Origin: Streptomyces sp. MP131-18 | Lineage (GTDB): Bacteria; Actinomycetota; Actinomycetes; Streptomycetales; Streptomycetaceae | Length of the DNA stretch: 64,000 nucleotides | Direction of reading: 5' to 3' | Assembly: GCF_001984575.1 (NCBI RefSeq) | Contig: NZ_LZNS01000001.1 | Location: 2,428,300-2,492,299, forward strand | Shown here: positions 63,935 through 64,000 of the stretch, one piece after another | Position numbering within the stretch: the first letter of the stretch is position 1 | Layout: each line of letters starts with the position of its first letter | Made by a program: the position numbers and the translations under genes | The notes under the pieces: model-generated | Database searches by the model: none | What the model saw: only the letters and a program-made list of their open reading frames with translations | What the model was told of the DNA's origin: nothing

Positions 63935-64000
63935 GCCCCCAGGGCCTGGGGGAGGGATGCCGGTCGTCGCGAGCCGGACAGTCCTTTCGAAGACGGGCCC

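Overview
The window is high-GC actinobacterial DNA and almost certainly Streptomyces. It carries orthologues of DasR, WblE, SigH/UshX, SigR/RsrA and CebR. Many genes start with GTG, several mRNAs look leaderless, and neighbouring genes often overlap as ATGA or GTGA. From about 5.9 to 32.9 kb the gene order resembles, in reverse, the S. coelicolor SCO5216-SCO5244 neighbourhood as I remember it.

Layout. 0-5 kb: two CPA2-type cation/proton antiporters (one cut by the window edge), a small protein and a HelD-like RNA polymerase-associated helicase, followed by a probable unannotated small RNA at about 4999-5092. 5-11 kb: a Nudix hydrolase, the UshX/SigH anti-sigma/sigma pair, a lipid kinase, the WhiB-like protein WblE and a PdtaS-type histidine kinase. 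A structured intergenic region next to the kinase sits where the sRNA scr5239 lies in S. coelicolor. 11-20 kb: a TetR/SDR pair, then the aminosugar locus nagB-like, dasD (GH3), dasC, dasB and dasA, facing dasR with three DasR-type sites between them. 20-29 kb: a CstA/YbdD-like pair, a DUF2079 membrane protein, an acetyltransferase, a cobalamin riboswitch with class I ribonucleotide reductase nrdAB, a secreted M15 peptidase and peptide deformylase. 29-33 kb: a TPR protein, rsrA/sigR with a sigma-R-type promoter and a preserved long SigR' reading frame, and an SRAP protein.

From about 33 kb the syntenic core ends and an accessory, cellulolytic region begins. It opens with a truncated ABC-2 permease fragment. 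It then holds two divergent GH6/GH48 exocellulase cassettes in opposite orientation: 34.7-39.5 kb with CBM2 modules and 48.4-52.4 kb without. Between them lie about 9 kb of unrelated genes: a zinc-ribbon protein, a broken methyltransferase, an oxidoreductase/DODA/MarR group with an operator array, a vanadium haloperoxidase, a phosphotransferase-like protein and an alpha/beta hydrolase. After the second cassette come a two-gene beta-propeller operon, a DUF6879 protein, and cebR, cebEFG and bglC.

The cellulose genes form one circuit. Secreted GH6 and GH48 enzymes should release cellobiose from opposite chain ends. CebE binds it, CebFG imports it and BglC (GH1) hydrolyses it. CebR should repress the set through six copies of a 14-bp palindrome (TGGGAGCGCTCCCA or one mismatch) placed before all four cellulases, cebE and bglC. 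The das locus is a parallel circuit for chitin-derived sugars. Neither transporter has its own ATPase gene here, as expected if both share MsiK encoded elsewhere. No tRNA, rRNA, CRISPR array or intact insertion sequence was seen.
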